A stretch of 64,000 nucleotides of DNA from Botryosphaeria dothidea (GCA_011503125.2 WWBZ02000073.1:1736001-1800000); one strand, 5' to 3'; positions 34,875 to 47,380 are shown, counted from the first letter of the stretch. Notes: generated by a model not told the origin, from the sequence alone. Program-made: numbers and translations.

Positions 34875-37800
34875 GGCTTTAAAGGTAGGTCTCTAGGGCT
34901 TTAGTATCTTCTAAAGCGCTTGCTAGTTCCTAAGTTGGCCGCGCGTATCCTCTCTACTTAACTTAATAGAGTTTCTACCGTTTCCGCTAGCTTGGCCGTC
35001 TTTCTAGTTTTTTACCTAAGATAGCTTTAACCCTCTATTCTTCTTCTTTATTAACGAGTATAGCTAGTAGTTAATAATCGTCCTATTCTTGGCTTAGTAA
35101 AGGATCTATTCTAGCTGGGCGTAAGAGATCGACGTTAAAGACGTTATATATCCTAGTTAGTACGTCTAGTTTATAGTTATAAGGGCTAATAACCTCGATA
35201 ACTATAAACTTTGCTGCTCGATTATTAAGCTTCCGGCTTAGGCGGTCCGTTCGTATATTCTTAAGATTTAGCTAGACTTTATCCCCTACTTTATACGCTA
35301 GTAATAGGTCCCTATATCGATTTGCTTGGGTCTCCTAATCCTATTGTGCGTTCGCTATTAATGCTTCTACCTATTCGGTTATCTCTTTAATCTTTACTAC
35401 GATTACTTCTTCTTTTTATATTAGTAATATAGGGTTCGGAACTAGTTAAGGATCCTCGAATAACTATAGTAGCTCGAGGTAGTATTTATAAGAGAGGAAG
35501 AAGGGGCTAATACCTATCGATAAGGATTCTTAGCTATTTATAGCAAGCTCTATTACTAGCAACTAGTTAACCTAGTTATCTTACGCGTAGTTAACCATCC
35601 GGTAGAGCTTCCTTTCTATCTCGGTGTTCGCACGCTCCGTTAATCTATCTATTTCTAGATAGTAGGCTGTTAAGATTCGTCTTTCGATCCTAAGTAATTA
35701 GCAAACCCTCTTCTATAGCTAGCTAATAAATTAGCTTCCCCGGTTAGAGATAATAGCGGTTAGGACTCTATAGTAGCGGTAGAAGTAGCGAATAAATATT
35801 CTAGCAACTATTTCTACTTTAATATCCTTATAGGCCTTAAGGATAACTCCTTTATCTAATCGATTAGTAATAACTATAAGTATCCGATATCCTTGGCTCT
35901 CGGGTAGCGGTCTAATAAAGTCGACTAAGATCTCTCTCTACTAACGGTTTAGTACTAGTAACGGCCGTAGTAGTTCTTATTTACGGTCTCTCTAGACTCT
36001 AGTCCTTCCGCAGACGTTATAGTTACGTACGAATCTACGTATATTAGATACGAAGTTCGGCTAGAAGAACTATCTTACGATAAGGGCTATTATTCTAGTG
36101 CGTCTAGGATAAACTACTATTATTAAATCGTGGAGTATCTAGATTAGCTTAGTTCTTAAAGGCTCGTAGTTTGGTACCTAACGTCTGCTGCGGAATAGCA
36201 ACTCTCCTTAATTATTTAAGGAGTAATTAGTAATTAAGAGCTTAACTAGTTCTTCTAAATCGTTTAGTAGCGTTCTTCTACCCTCTCTTACTGCTGTTAT
36301 AAGACGTCTATAGTCCGGATCCGCTGCTTTTACCTCTTGCCAGAGCTACCGTAAATAGTCTTCGATTAACGTTGCTCCTTATTCGTATACTAGTTCGTCT
36401 ATAGATCTATCTAATAGTTCGTCTACTAGTTTATCTACTAGTTTATCTACTTATTCGTCTACTCCTTATTTAGTTATAGCTTATCGTCTTATTTGCACTA
36501 GTATTGCTAAAACTCTCTAATAGTTAGCTTAAACCTTATCTAGGCTTAAGAGTCGTACGACACGATATTAAAGCCTCTTATTATCTTAAAATACTAGTAA
36601 GTCTTAGTCTCTTCGTATAAGTGCGTTAGGCTAAGCCCTAAGCTTACCTAGACGGTAAGTAATAATAAAGTTAAATCGGCTTAGAATTAGCTACTATCTT
36701 ATTTGCCTCTTAGAGAGCCGTCGGACTATTATAAAGTATTCGAGATTCTTATAGTCCGTAATAATCTTAAATTCTTTTACGCTTCGTAGCTCTATATCCT
36801 ACTACTAAAGATACTTAATAATCGTAAGAAGCTCCTTATCGTAGATCTCGTAGTTATACTCTACTAGCGAGTTCTTCTTTAAGAAGTAGGCAACTAGCCG
36901 GAGCACTCTATTATTATCGTATTAGGATAAAATTCCTCCTATATAGTATCCTAAGGAGTTAGTCTCGAGGATTATCTTTCGGTCCGGGTTAAATTAGGCA
37001 AGGATTGGTGCCGTGATAAAGGCCTTCTTTAGCTTTCGAAACGCTCTTTCTACTCCTTCTATCTAATAGAACGGAACGTCTTTCTTTATAAGTGCATATA
37101 ACGGAGCCGTAGTCTTCGAGTATTTATTAATAAAGCGCCGGTAGAAGTTCGTAAAGCTAAGGAATCTAAGCACTCCTTTAACTATAGTTAGTATTTCCTA
37201 TTCCTAAATAGCTTTTACCTTAGCTAGGTCTATGCGGATACCTTTCCTAGCTTTAATAATAAATCTAAGATACTTTGTTAACTAAACCTCGAATTCGCAC
37301 TTATCGATATTAAGCTGTAGTCCCGCTACTTATAGCTTTTCGAGAACCTTAGTTACGTGCTCTCGGTATTAGGTACGGGATCCCTCGGTAAAAATAAGTA
37401 TATTATCGATATAAGCCGATACGAAGTCGTCTAGGAAGTCCTATAGGGTCTAGTTAATATATCGTTAAAAGATGCTTAGTGCATTAGCTAGTCTAAAGGG
37501 AGTAATAAGCCACTTAAATAGTCTAAAGCGGGTTCGAAAGACTATAAGCTATTTATCTCCTAGTTTAACCCGAATCTTATTAAATACTGCGATTATATCG
37601 AGTTTCGTAAACTATCTTACCTTACTAATCCGGTTAAGAGTCTCCTAGATAAGAGATAGTAGATATCGATTCTTTCGTATAAGTTAATTAAGGGCTCGGT
37701 AGTTATAATAGAATCGTAAGCCTCTATCTAGTTTCTTTATAAAGAGGACTAGCGCTACGGCTAGAGAATTACTTATACGGATAAAGCCTTTATCGAGTAG

Positions 37801-38710
37801 CTCTATAAGCGTTTTCCGGAGTACTAGTAGTTCGTCTCTAGATATATTATATAAGAGTCCCTATAGGGCTACTAGTATCCTCCCATTCTTATCTTTCTTA
37901 AGCTTAATCTAATAATCGATTCTAGATCGGTATAGAGGTAACTTATCGGCCTTACTTCTATCGAAGATATCGAGAAACCGTTTATCTAACTAGGCTAGTA
38001 GTTTCGTCCTTAGGTCCGTATGCTTCTTCTTAGCAAGTACTTTATTAATATTAGCTAGACTTACTAAGAAAACCTAGTAACCGAGTCGTTTCTTCCTCGT
38101 AAGAAGGCGGAACCTAGCGGCTCCGACCCTTCTATAGTCGAGTTCTTTTCTCTCTCTCTAGCTTTATACTACTAGGCTAGAGTCCTTAAATCTAAGGATT
38201 TGTTTTTCTATATCTAGTTCTGCTCTCTCTTTTACTAACTATAGTAAGCTAAGAATAACTTTATAGTCTTTAATCCTTAGAGCTATATAGAAGTAAGCTC
38301 TTTTCGTTTAGTATCCGCCGATATCGATCTCGGTAATTGCTACTTCGGTAATCTAGGAGTCGGTAATAGCATTAACTAACTAGATTTGTCTTAGTCGGAT
38401 AGAGATACGCTAGAGTTTATATCTTCGAGCGAATCGAGTATTAATAAAGCTATAGGATAAGTACTTAGAATTAATAAGGGTTTAAGTGGAGATCTTCTTA
38501 TTAATAAGTACTAAAACTAAGAAAGGTGGTTTTTCTATATACTTATTCTCGAATTGCTTCTAATCTACTTAAAGCTTACTTTACTCCTTTCGCTCCTAAC
38601 GGCGAATTTTATTAGGAGCTACTCTTTTTCCGAATTCTTATTAACCTCTAATACTTTAGTGTCCTCCTCTAATTGCGGAGGAACTTCCTACTCCGACTAT
38701 CTAATACTAG
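34875..38710 (-). pseudogene. Chromovirus B2 pol remnant
   Basis: This is colinear with B1 pol: protease near 38,470, RT near 37,870-37,230, RNase H, integrase and chromodomain. The RT active site is again YIDN in place of YxDD. The protease triad, DSR in B1, reads NSK here, so further changes have hit the same codons. No frame of 60 codons or more survives, unlike B1, which keeps two. Confidence 0.88.
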
Positions 38711-38719
38711 CAGCTTAAG

Positions 38720-39860
38720 CTAGGCGACGGGTAGGCGTATAAGGGCATGCATACTTCTAGTGTCCTAAAGCACTACAACGCGTGCAAAGCCTATTCTAAC
38801 GACGTCGGTTAATCTTATCTTAAGTTACCTATTTAGCTCTCCGGGTTAGTACGGCTTTGGCTAGGCCTATTAGTTTCTAGTCTATTTAGTCGTTTTAAAG
38901 AGGCTTTAGATACGTAGTAGGTCTAGTAGTCGTTATTAATCGAGTAGATCTCTTATCGGTTTAAGGACTTAGGCTTCTCCTTCCTTAATACCTACTTCGT
39001 ATAACTAACTTCTTAGCCTTATTAACAGCCTCTATATCGTTACTAGTTCTAGCTAGCAAGTTAGTAAATTCGTAGAACGTAAGATCTTCTAAGCTCTTAC
39101 TAACTAGTCGGTCTTTTAGTTCCCAGCTAATTAAGTCCTAAAGAGAGTCTTTCTTTTACTTATCGTCCTATATAGTACTTTTACTAGATTTAAGCATTAG
39201 GTAGCGGAACTTTACAAAGTGTTCTCTAAAGGGGCCACCTTTTTAATGTAGGGCTCGGAGCTCGCGACGTGCTTTTTCCTCGCGATATAGATCGCTAAAT
39301 ACGGCCCTTAGCTATTCGAATAGGTTCTAGGTTATAGCCGTCTAGCTTAAGGATCTCTACTATAGTTATAAGTAGGTAAGCGCGGTTCCTCGTAGCTAGT
39401 TAAATAGTAACGCTACTTATATCGTTTCTAGGTAGCTTACGTAATCGATTCGAAGTTTCTAATTTACTTAATCAATCTAGGCTTCTAGCTCCTTTCGTTC
39501 TCCTTTAAATTCTACTAGCTCGGGTAGAATTTTTCTTAGCCTTTAACTTGCCGTAAGCGCTTAAGTAACCGCTTTAGCAATTGCGGTTAGTAGGGTTTAT
39601 ACTTAAGCCGTTGGGGTAGACGTAGCTATTCCTACGCTAGGCTACCTTATTATTAGTGTAGTAGCCTAGCTATCTATTCGTGCCTGTAGCTAAGTAATTA
39701 TTATAAATAGTTAGTTCGCCTATTGCGGTGGGTCCTCTTATTCGCGCTACGGGGCCTCTTACGGTTTATCTATTAGTTAGTCGTCTATTCTAGGACGCGT
39801 CTTTAGGTGTCTTCTTAAGCGTCTCCTTAGGTGTCTTCTTAGGTGCCCTCTCTAAGATCT
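38720..39860 (-). pseudogene. Chromovirus B2 gag remnant
   Basis: This is colinear with B1 gag. The zinc knuckle is at about 38,748-38,790, with the three Cys and the His still encoded and extra stops between them. The capsid-like region is near 39,030-39,530. It carries more stops than B1. Confidence 0.78.
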
Positions 39861-40167
39861 CTCTTTTAGATCTTCTTTTAGGGACTTCTTCGTACCTTCT
39901 TAAACGCTACGCTATCGTTTTATTAAAGGGCTTCCTTCGGGAACCTTCTTAAGTACCTATACGGACACCTTCTTAAACGATTTCCTAGGTATAGTTAACT
40001 AGTAACGAGCCTAGCTACTATCCTATTCCTTAGGTAACTTAGGTAACTTAGATAAAGAGAAGCCGTGCTTACGTAAGAGCTTTAGCGCACGGAGGAAAGG
40101 GGAATAAGGATGTAGTACTTACGTGGGAGCTATAGCGTATAGAGGAAAGGAAATAAGCTTAGTCTAA

Positions 40168-40417
40168 TATAATAGCTTATATCCGGTACACTCGCGGAAA
40201 TATAGTAGTATTACTATCTACGAGAAGACTAAGCTAAAGAGAAAAGAAAGAAAGGTTTAAATAAGATAGCGCTGCTTATATATCTCTCTAGAGTCCCTTT
40301 TACTAGTAGCGAGTTGTAGGGTTTTCTTGTTAAGCTTCGTTAAGCTTTAGGGTCCTCTTAACCCAAGGTCTCGCCGTAGGATCTATCTAAGGCATCCTTA
40401 GGGTTTAAACCGTAATA
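40168..40417 (-). repeat. Chromovirus B2 5' LTR
   Basis: 250 bp, ending CGTAATA, followed by the target duplication ATCTA and LINE copy 5 sequence. Confidence 0.92.
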
Positions 40418-42952
40418 ATCTATACTCTATTTTATTAGAAGTCGGAGTAGAAGAGAAGAATATACTTTAGAGTTTATCTATACTAGCCGTATAGATAGAT
40501 AGAACTAAGATATTCTAGTATCTTACGCCTTAAGAGGAAGTCCTCTAGTCTAATATACTCTATATATAGTAGAATAGCGAGTATACTCTATAGCTTAGAT
40601 AGTTCGCTATAGATTTATCTAATTTTCGGGTTCTACTATATACTTTAGGCTACTAGCTTATCTTACTTTTTTTAGCTAGTAAACTTTATCTATCTCTTCT
40701 TCTACTTATTTCTATATACTATACGTAGTCTTATTCGCTCTAGAAGACTCTAGTAGGTAGGGGGATAGTAGTAAAAGAGGGAGTTTATCTTTTTTCTAAG
40801 TAGAAATCTTCTAGCTAGGCTAGCGGTATCTCTAGTACTTAGAGTAGCCCTAGCTATCTATTTAATATTCTAGTAAGTTTCCTCTACTACTACTATAGCT
40901 AGACTATCTCTAGCTCTAATAGTTTAGACTAGTACTAGTTTATCTAGATATAATAAGAGTAGAAGAATCTCTATCTTATACTCTAAGGTTTATATACTAG
41001 TTAACTTATACGCTTCTAAGATAGTACGTAGATACTAGTTTTAGATCTTCTATAGTAGCTAAATAGCTATTTTCCTCTACTCTAGAATCTTCTCCGGGGT
41101 ATACTATACTCTATAGCTATAAGTAAGAGCTAGCCTTACTACGGCCGTATAGATATAGCGGGCTTTAGTAAATAAGGCTCCCTAGGTAGATACTACGAGT
41201 CGAAAGAGAAATATATACTATTTAATTATCTTAGCTCCTATTTCTCTAATATAGAGTTTCTATCTAAGCTTATTATCTACGTAGATTTCTAGAATCTTTA
41301 TCGTAGGCTCTAGATATCTAGTAAATCTAGAGATACGAATATCTACTACTATATTAAATCTCCTCGGCTTTCTTATAAAGTAAATAAGATAGTACTTATC
41401 TAGCGAGAACGCTAACCCGTAGATAGCTATCTAGTACTTATAAACTTAGTATACTTCCTCTAGTATCTTATAGTTTTATTCTATAGATCTACTAAAGGCT
41501 AGAATATTAGTATCGTCGACGAATCTAAGGGGGAAGATATTATCTCTACGTAGCTATATAAGTAGATTAGAGGTAAAGAATAGATAGAGGATTAGAAATA
41601 GAAAGAATCTCTAGGGAATTCTAGTTAAGATCTAAATTAGCGGGCTAGTAAAGTCTCTAAAAGATAGCTAAGTAGTCCGGTCCTATAGAAAGGAGTACGT
41701 AAATCTTTCTATCTATTTAGGGAGCCTCGCTATCCTTATATTATAGAGAAGTCTCTTATAGAATATATAATCGTATATCTCTAAGATATCTAGGCTAAGG
41801 ACTAAGGCTATTAGCCTAGAATCTTACGCCTAGATAGTATAGATCTATTTCGTAAGTAGGTCGAGAGCTACTACTACTAACCTATTTCTTCTAGCTCCTA
41901 TCTATATATTAAGAAGTAGTTTATAAACTTTAGTCGCCTAGAAGATTCGATCTACTATAATTCTTTTAAGTAGCTTCTCTAGCGTATTAAGTAAAGTAAT
42001 TAGTCTAAATAACTTAGCTTTAGTATAGTTATTTCTCTATAGTTTTCTTAGGACTACGATAATAGAGCTTTTAAACTATCTAGAGTAGTATCTAAGTATA
42101 AGATATTTCTAGAAGAGCCTAGTAAGTAGTCCGCTTAGTATCTAAGCGTACTACTTTAGAAATCTATTAATAATCTTATTTAGGCCTAGTATCTTATTTA
42201 GAGGAAGCTTCTTAATAGTATAGAGGATCTATTCTTCGGTAACGTCTTAGAAGATTTCTACTAGCTCTAGATATATATATCTATCTAGGTTTAAGAGGTC
42301 GGTAGTCTTAGGAGAAGAAAAGAACTAGTTAATAAGAATTTCTATCTTAGCCGGATTATCGTAGTATAGTTATTTATCTACTTTCTAGAGGGGTAGAAAC
42401 TAGAGTAGGGCTAGTAGTTCTTATACTTTTATTCTTATCTACTTTAAGAGCTTCTAGAGTATAGATAGGTCTAAGATAATCTTAACTACTATTCTACGCT
42501 ATACTTTTATTCTATTTTTTTTAATCTATTTCTTCTTACTATTAGTAATAGTTTAGTAAACTATTTAGTTCTCCTCTCTCTCTATAGCTATCTACTTTCT
42601 TCTAGCTACTCTAGCCTAGTATACTAGATCTAAATACTTCTTTATCTATTATATAGAGGTCTAGAGTAAGAATCTCGCTACTAGAATAGTCTTCTAGATT
42701 ATTCTTTAAATAGCCTTCTAGAATAATATAGTAAAGTAATCTAGATCTACTTTAGTATTAAGAGAGGCTACTTTAAGATATTTAAGCTTTAATTAAAGTA
42801 TATTATTAGTTCTCTTTTAGTTTACTTTCTTCTACTAGGGTCTTAGAAGACGTAGTTTCGCGGGGATAAGAGAAAAATCGAGTATAGTAAGAATAGATAG
42901 GTAGTTAGAGGATAATTTAAGCTTCTAACTAGCTCCGTAACTAAGAATCCTC
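40418..42952 (-). pseudogene. LINE copy 5 ORF2 remnant, catalytic FVDD retained
   Basis: Minus-strand RT and endonuclease sequence, densely mutated with no open frame of note. The RT catalytic codons near 41,505-41,520 read FVDDT (GAC GAT), whereas copies 1 and 2 read FVDN (GAT AAT). Copy 5 therefore preserves the ancestral active site in an otherwise more damaged context. Confidence 0.78.
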
Positions 42953-45433
42953 TTTAAAAATATAACTACGCTAAAAAATTAACTCTAAGCTACGGCGCCG
43001 GAAGAGGGTTCTAGAGACTCTTCTAGGTCTAGCGAGATTTAAAATACTACTTAGAGTAGCTATAGCTACGTTATAGTTAATATAGAAGCCGTAGAAAGGG
43101 GCGAATAGCTCTCTCTAGTAACTACCTCTATCTAACTATAGCGTACCTCTAATAAACCGTAGAATATCTAGTATAGCGTAAAATACGTTAAAAGAGTCTT
43201 AAAAATAGTAGATATCCTTCTCTAAGCTCTATAAGTATCTACTAGTCTCTCTTTAGTTCTCTCTAGTTAGATAAAAAATTTTCTCGATATTACTAAAATA
43301 ATCTTCTAGAATTATATTACTATTTACTAGAAGGCGACTACTAAGAAGCTAGGCTTTAAAGATATTCTTAAGAAGGTCTAGTAGATTTAGAAGATAATTA
43401 GCTAACTCTAGACTACTTCTACGCCCGTAGTATCTAGCTAGACTAATATTATAGCCCGAGTAGCTCTAAAGCCTTCTACCTCTTTAACTACTACTAAGCT
43501 TATTCTATACTTTCCGGATAAGACTAATAGATAGAAGGTTACTAACCTTACTAACGAGGCTATTATTAAGAAGATCTAAATAAAGAAAAGCCTAGCTTAT
43601 AAAAGAGTACTAGCGGCTAAGAAGCTTCCTAGTAGAAACGTTAAACTTTTTATATCTAATACTTAGACTAGAGTAGCCCTCCTTTAGAATTAGAAATAGA
43701 CTATAGAACTAAATAGAAAAGTTCGTTTTAACTAGTAGCTCTACTTAGTACTAGTCTATAACGTCCTCCTTAAAGATATTAATACTAAGAATCTTTAGGC
43801 CGCCTAAATTCTTTAGAATTAGAATTTATTCTTATATCTAAAACTATATATTAGTAAGCTAGCCTAGCTAAAAAGAAAGCTTCTAAAGAAGAAAACGTAC
43901 TTAGCTATTATTCTTAGTACTATAGACCCCGAGATAACTAACTAGATTATTACTAAAGAACTTATTAGTAACTATACTCTCTATATAGTAGAGTACTATA
44001 GTATAATCTTTATAGTAACTTAGTACTTTAAGTACTAGAACTATAGCTATATCTCTATCTACTATAGAAGAACGAATAGATACGGCTAGTACGCCGAAGT
44101 ATATAATATCTATAAGTATTCTAAAGAAAAGACGTAATATATAAACTATAACTAAGAGTATACAGCCTAGAGTAACTTCTATCTAACGCGTAGAGCCCGT
44201 TAGACTAAGGCTACTAAGGCTCGTCTAGTAGTACTAGAGAGATATAGAGAAGGTACTTCTACGACTAAGATATAGCTCTAAACTAACTAGTTAACGATTA
44301 GGCTAAGAAAAAGGTCTAGAGAAGAGGAGTCGACTAAGAGAGGACTAGGTAGGCTAAGAAACCTAAGCCGCCCCCCGCCTTCTAACTAGATATAGTTTAT
44401 CGGACTTAATAGCTTCTAGTATATCTCGAAGAAAGAGCCTATAAGAACTTCCGCCTTCTCGTAATCTATACTACTAACTTTCTTATAATCTAACTTAGAA
44501 ATAGAAGAAAGTTAATATTAGATATAAGCTCTCTCTCTATTATATAGTATAACGTCTATAAGAGTAAGAATAGAGTAATACTTCCGTTTTTTAAGAAGGT
44601 TAACCTAAGGATCTACTATATTCTAGCTATCTAGAAGCCTTAGAGAAACCCGAGGGTTAAGATAATAGTAAAATACTCTACCTACTATATAGTTTTCTCT
44701 TAAAAGAGAGTAGTAAGAATCTATTTTTTTATAAGTAAGACTATTACTCTCGACTCCTAGTAAGTAATAGTCTACTTACTAGATCTTATTATACTATCTA
44801 TTACTACTAAGACACGTATAATCTATATCTATAACTACTATAATCCTCTACTAGCCTTCTATACTAGTACGGCCTTAGAAACTCTATTTTTTCTTCTAGA
44901 AGCTCTTAAAAAACTAGGGAAGTATATTCTCCTAGAAGACTTTAACCTTTACTATTCTATTTAGAGGGGTATAATCGTTCTAAGATACTATACTCTTATA
45001 GATAACTTTATTAAAATAGCTACTATAGCTAATCTTAATTTAGCTCTTCTAAGAGATACTATTATAAGAAGAGAGGATAGTAGTAAGAGTACTCTAGACC
45101 TTATTTTTACTATATAGTAGCTAGAGAAGAGGATTTTTAGTTACGGAGTTAGTTAGAAGCTTAAATTATCCTCTAACTACCTATCTATCCTTACTATACT
45201 CGATTTTTCTCTTATCTCCGCGGAACTACGCCCTCTAAGGCTTTAGTAGAAGAAAGTAAACTAGAAGAGAACTAATAATATACTCTAATTAAAGCTTAAA
45301 TACCTTAAAGTAGCCCCTCTTAATATTAAAGTAGATCTAAATTACTTTACTATACTACTCTAAGAGGCTATCTAAAGAATAATCTAGGAGACTATTCTAG
45401 TAGCGAGACCCTCGCTCTAGGCCTCTATATAAT

Positions 45434-46180
45434 TATTAGGGCTTAACCTTAGGATAATCGCTAAAAGATTTATTACGCTAAGTACGTTAAGCTAGACTTA
45501 AGGAGAAAGAGAAGAAGTTATAGAAGAAAGAGAAAAGTTATATATAAGAAAGGCTTAGCGTTACGTAATCTACCGATAATCCTCTAAGACTTAATTCTAA
45601 GACTTTAGACTCTAATAATCTAGCGGGAACTCTCTAGACTTAGATATATAAATCCGGGCTTATAATTTATTAAGTAAAGTATATATCTATCGACGGTTAT
45701 ATAGTATAGTAGCGGATATTAAAATAGTCTATAGTAAGAAGTTCGATTCTTCTATCTATTAGCCGTATATAAAAAATATACGTATACGTTACGTACTACG
45801 CTAAACTCTAATTAGTCTTCGCTAATCGAATTCTTCTTAGTATTAGCTTTTCTCTAGATATAGGACTTAAAAGCTAACTCGCTTAGTTAGCTAAAATCTA
45901 TTTAGATATAGTAGCTCTTAGGCTATTTATTTAATATTAATAAAGTTAATAAAGATTTTTTTTATTAATAATTTAGTACTAGTAACTATTAAAGTCTAAA
46001 GTTTTAAAATTAAGTCTTAAAAAATTATTAGTAGATTATATAACGATAGGTTATATAATACTAAGTCTTTTTTATATATAACTTTTTTTTTTACGTCTTC
46101 TCTTCTTTTTTCTTAAATCTAGCTTAATATATTTAGTATAATATATTTTTTAGCGATTATTCTAAGGTTAAGCTTTAATA
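45434..46180. mobile_element. Foldback (MITE-like) element with arms of about 190 bp, holding a Copia LTR
   Basis: The left arm, 45434 to about 45,621, is the reverse complement of about 45,984-46,180. Both ends read TATTAGGGCTTAACCTTAG or its G-to-A variant TATTAAAGCTTAACCTTAG. Mismatches are mostly transitions plus small indels. If the terminal TA is a target duplication, the element belongs to the TA-targeting (Tc1/mariner/pogo-like) non-autonomous class. A complete 269-bp Copia LTR (45668-45936) lies in the short interior. No coding capacity is visible. The ends do not match those of the Fot1-like element in this window. Confidence 0.68.
45668..45936 (-). repeat. Copia LTR number 3 (solo) inside the foldback element
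   Basis: This 269-bp unit is colinear and equal in length with the LTR at 32672-32940, differing by transitions. No Copia internal sequence adjoins it, so it is a solo LTR. A convincing 5-bp target duplication is not visible (TAATT on the left, TTAAT on the right). Confidence 0.72.
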
Positions 46181-46267
46181 CTTACTTTTTTTTTTCTTTA
46201 GCTTAGTCTTCTTATAGATAGTAATACTATTATATTTTTATAAGTATACCGGATATAAGCTATTATA
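46181..46267 (+). repeat. Chromovirus B LTR fragment, opposite orientation
   Basis: The reverse complement matches the first 87 bp or so of the B LTRs on the plus-strand scale, including the complement of ATAGCTTGTATCCGG at 46,251-46,267. LINE copy 6 sequence follows immediately. It is the stump of a third B insertion in the other orientation; the remainder has been deleted. Confidence 0.65.
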
Positions 46268-46312
46268 GTAAGAAAGCTATATTAGAAAGAAATAAATTTA
46301 TCTATCTATCTA

Positions 46313-47380
46313 ATACTATTAAGTTAAATTAAATTTATTTACTCTAATCTATCGCTCTAAGCGATATATAGGCTAGCTATTAAGTTAATTAATCGTGCCG
46401 TATATACCGTTAGTAAAGGAAGCAGAGCGTTATGTTGGGCGATTTGGCGTAGAGCTCAATGGTACAGTGACGAGGGTCTCTGAGTAGCGTACCATGGTCA
46501 ATGATTTCCACGCGTGACTGTAGGAGGTTCTCACACGCATGGGCTCCGAGGCAGTGGATACAGTCATGCAGACCAGATAGACTTGGTGTTGCACAAATTT
46601 CAGAAATTTTAACCAAACGTGGAGATGAAATAGGATGGCTTTGTTCTCTCTAGAAGATTGATGGAAAACGTTCGCGTGTATAAGTAGATTGTTGAACCAG
46701 CATAGTCTTTGATGGACTCCGTATGGATAGCGCAAATCACAAAGAAGTTATCGCTGCAGCCCTCTTTTCTTGATCACGACATGTTTGGAGGGTGTCTCCA
46801 AGTTAATCAACGAGGGCAAAGGCCCTGAAAGCGGAATAAGCAGCAGGTGCGGCGGAATGTGGTGATGGTGGGCTGCTGGGGGCGGTGATGTCATCACGTC
46901 CACAGTCGCAAACGACCAACAACGGGAGACAAGTCATCTCGGGACCCCAAGACACCGCCTGCAACGCCATCGACGGCGCAGCAGCATGGAAAGAGGTGTT
47001 GCAGCGCCCCTGATCTCCCGGGCGGGCATTGGCCGCCCGGGTGTTGGGCGTGGGCTAGCGGCTTGGCGCACGTGAGCAGCGTCAGTAGAATTCATCGAGG
47101 ATCAACTTTGCTGGTTGCAGTTAGAGCTACCTCTACGCCTACTACACGTTCCCCAGCTCCAAATCAGCTTGCAGTCCCAGCGACAGCCCGGAAGAGTCCT
47201 CCGTCTTGCCAGCGCCTCCAGCGTTCCCCCCGCAGCCCGAAATCCCAGCCTCAGCGCGCTAGCCCGTCTGTTGTCCAGGATCGTCGCCGCACCGCACAAT
47301 TCTCACAGGGACACGGTCCTTCCAACCTCCACCACACACCACCTTTCGCGACCCACGACCGCAGAACTCTCGCTACCCAA
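46313..47380. other. Border between the AT-rich repeat block and the gene island
   Basis: From 46,313 to about 46,395 the sequence is AT-rich with no recognised repeat. At about 46,395 base composition and CpA/TpG content change to those of the gene island. Short open frames on the minus strand at 46,410-46,735 show no recognisable motif, and I do not call a gene. The last few hundred bases are probably the promoter and 5' untranslated region of the GYF gene. Confidence 0.6.
47017..47041. repeat. Perfect 9-bp palindrome upstream of the GYF gene
   Basis: CCCGGGCGG and CCGCCCGGG are separated by 7 bp, 340 bp upstream of the GYF start codon. It could be a binding site for a dimeric regulator (fungal zinc-cluster proteins often bind CGG inverted repeats) or a chance hairpin in GC-rich DNA. 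Confidence 0.4.

Larger units (their letters stand above)
34612..40417 (-). mobile_element. Chromovirus B2, full-length Gypsy element, 5,806 bp
   Basis: This is the second copy of the element at 6082-11887. It has the same strand, the same length and the same LTR length (250 bp), and its target duplication is ATCTA. The alignment needs no gaps at any landmark I compared (LTR ends, zinc knuckle, RT box, integrase end). The differences are C/T and G/A only, with more TpA in B2. B2 is therefore more strongly affected by RIP than B1. Confidence 0.93.
34165..42952 (-). mobile_element. LINE copy 5, interrupted by chromovirus B2
   Basis: Segments 34165-34611 and 40418-42952 match LINE copy 1 from its tail to the endonuclease region (about 13,080-16,058). 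Chromovirus B2 is inserted with target duplication ATCTA (34607-34611 and 40418-40422). The copy stops in the endonuclease at about 42,952, where the 5' end of plus-strand copy 6 begins. Confidence 0.83.
42953..46312 (+). mobile_element. LINE copy 6, plus strand, internal part replaced by younger inserts
   Basis: From about 42,953 to 45,433 the sequence matches LINE copy 2 from its 5' end through ORF1 and the endonuclease (18,256 to about 20,730). The last 45 bp of the LINE with its TATC tail reappear at 46268-46312. Between them lie a foldback element and an LTR fragment, and the RT region is missing, so at least one deletion followed the insertions. Heavily mutated. Confidence 0.75.

Noticed and set aside
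46410..46735. Two overlapping minus-strand frames as a small gene at the island border
   Set aside because: They overlap in different phases, lack motifs and splice signals, and have no start context that stands out.
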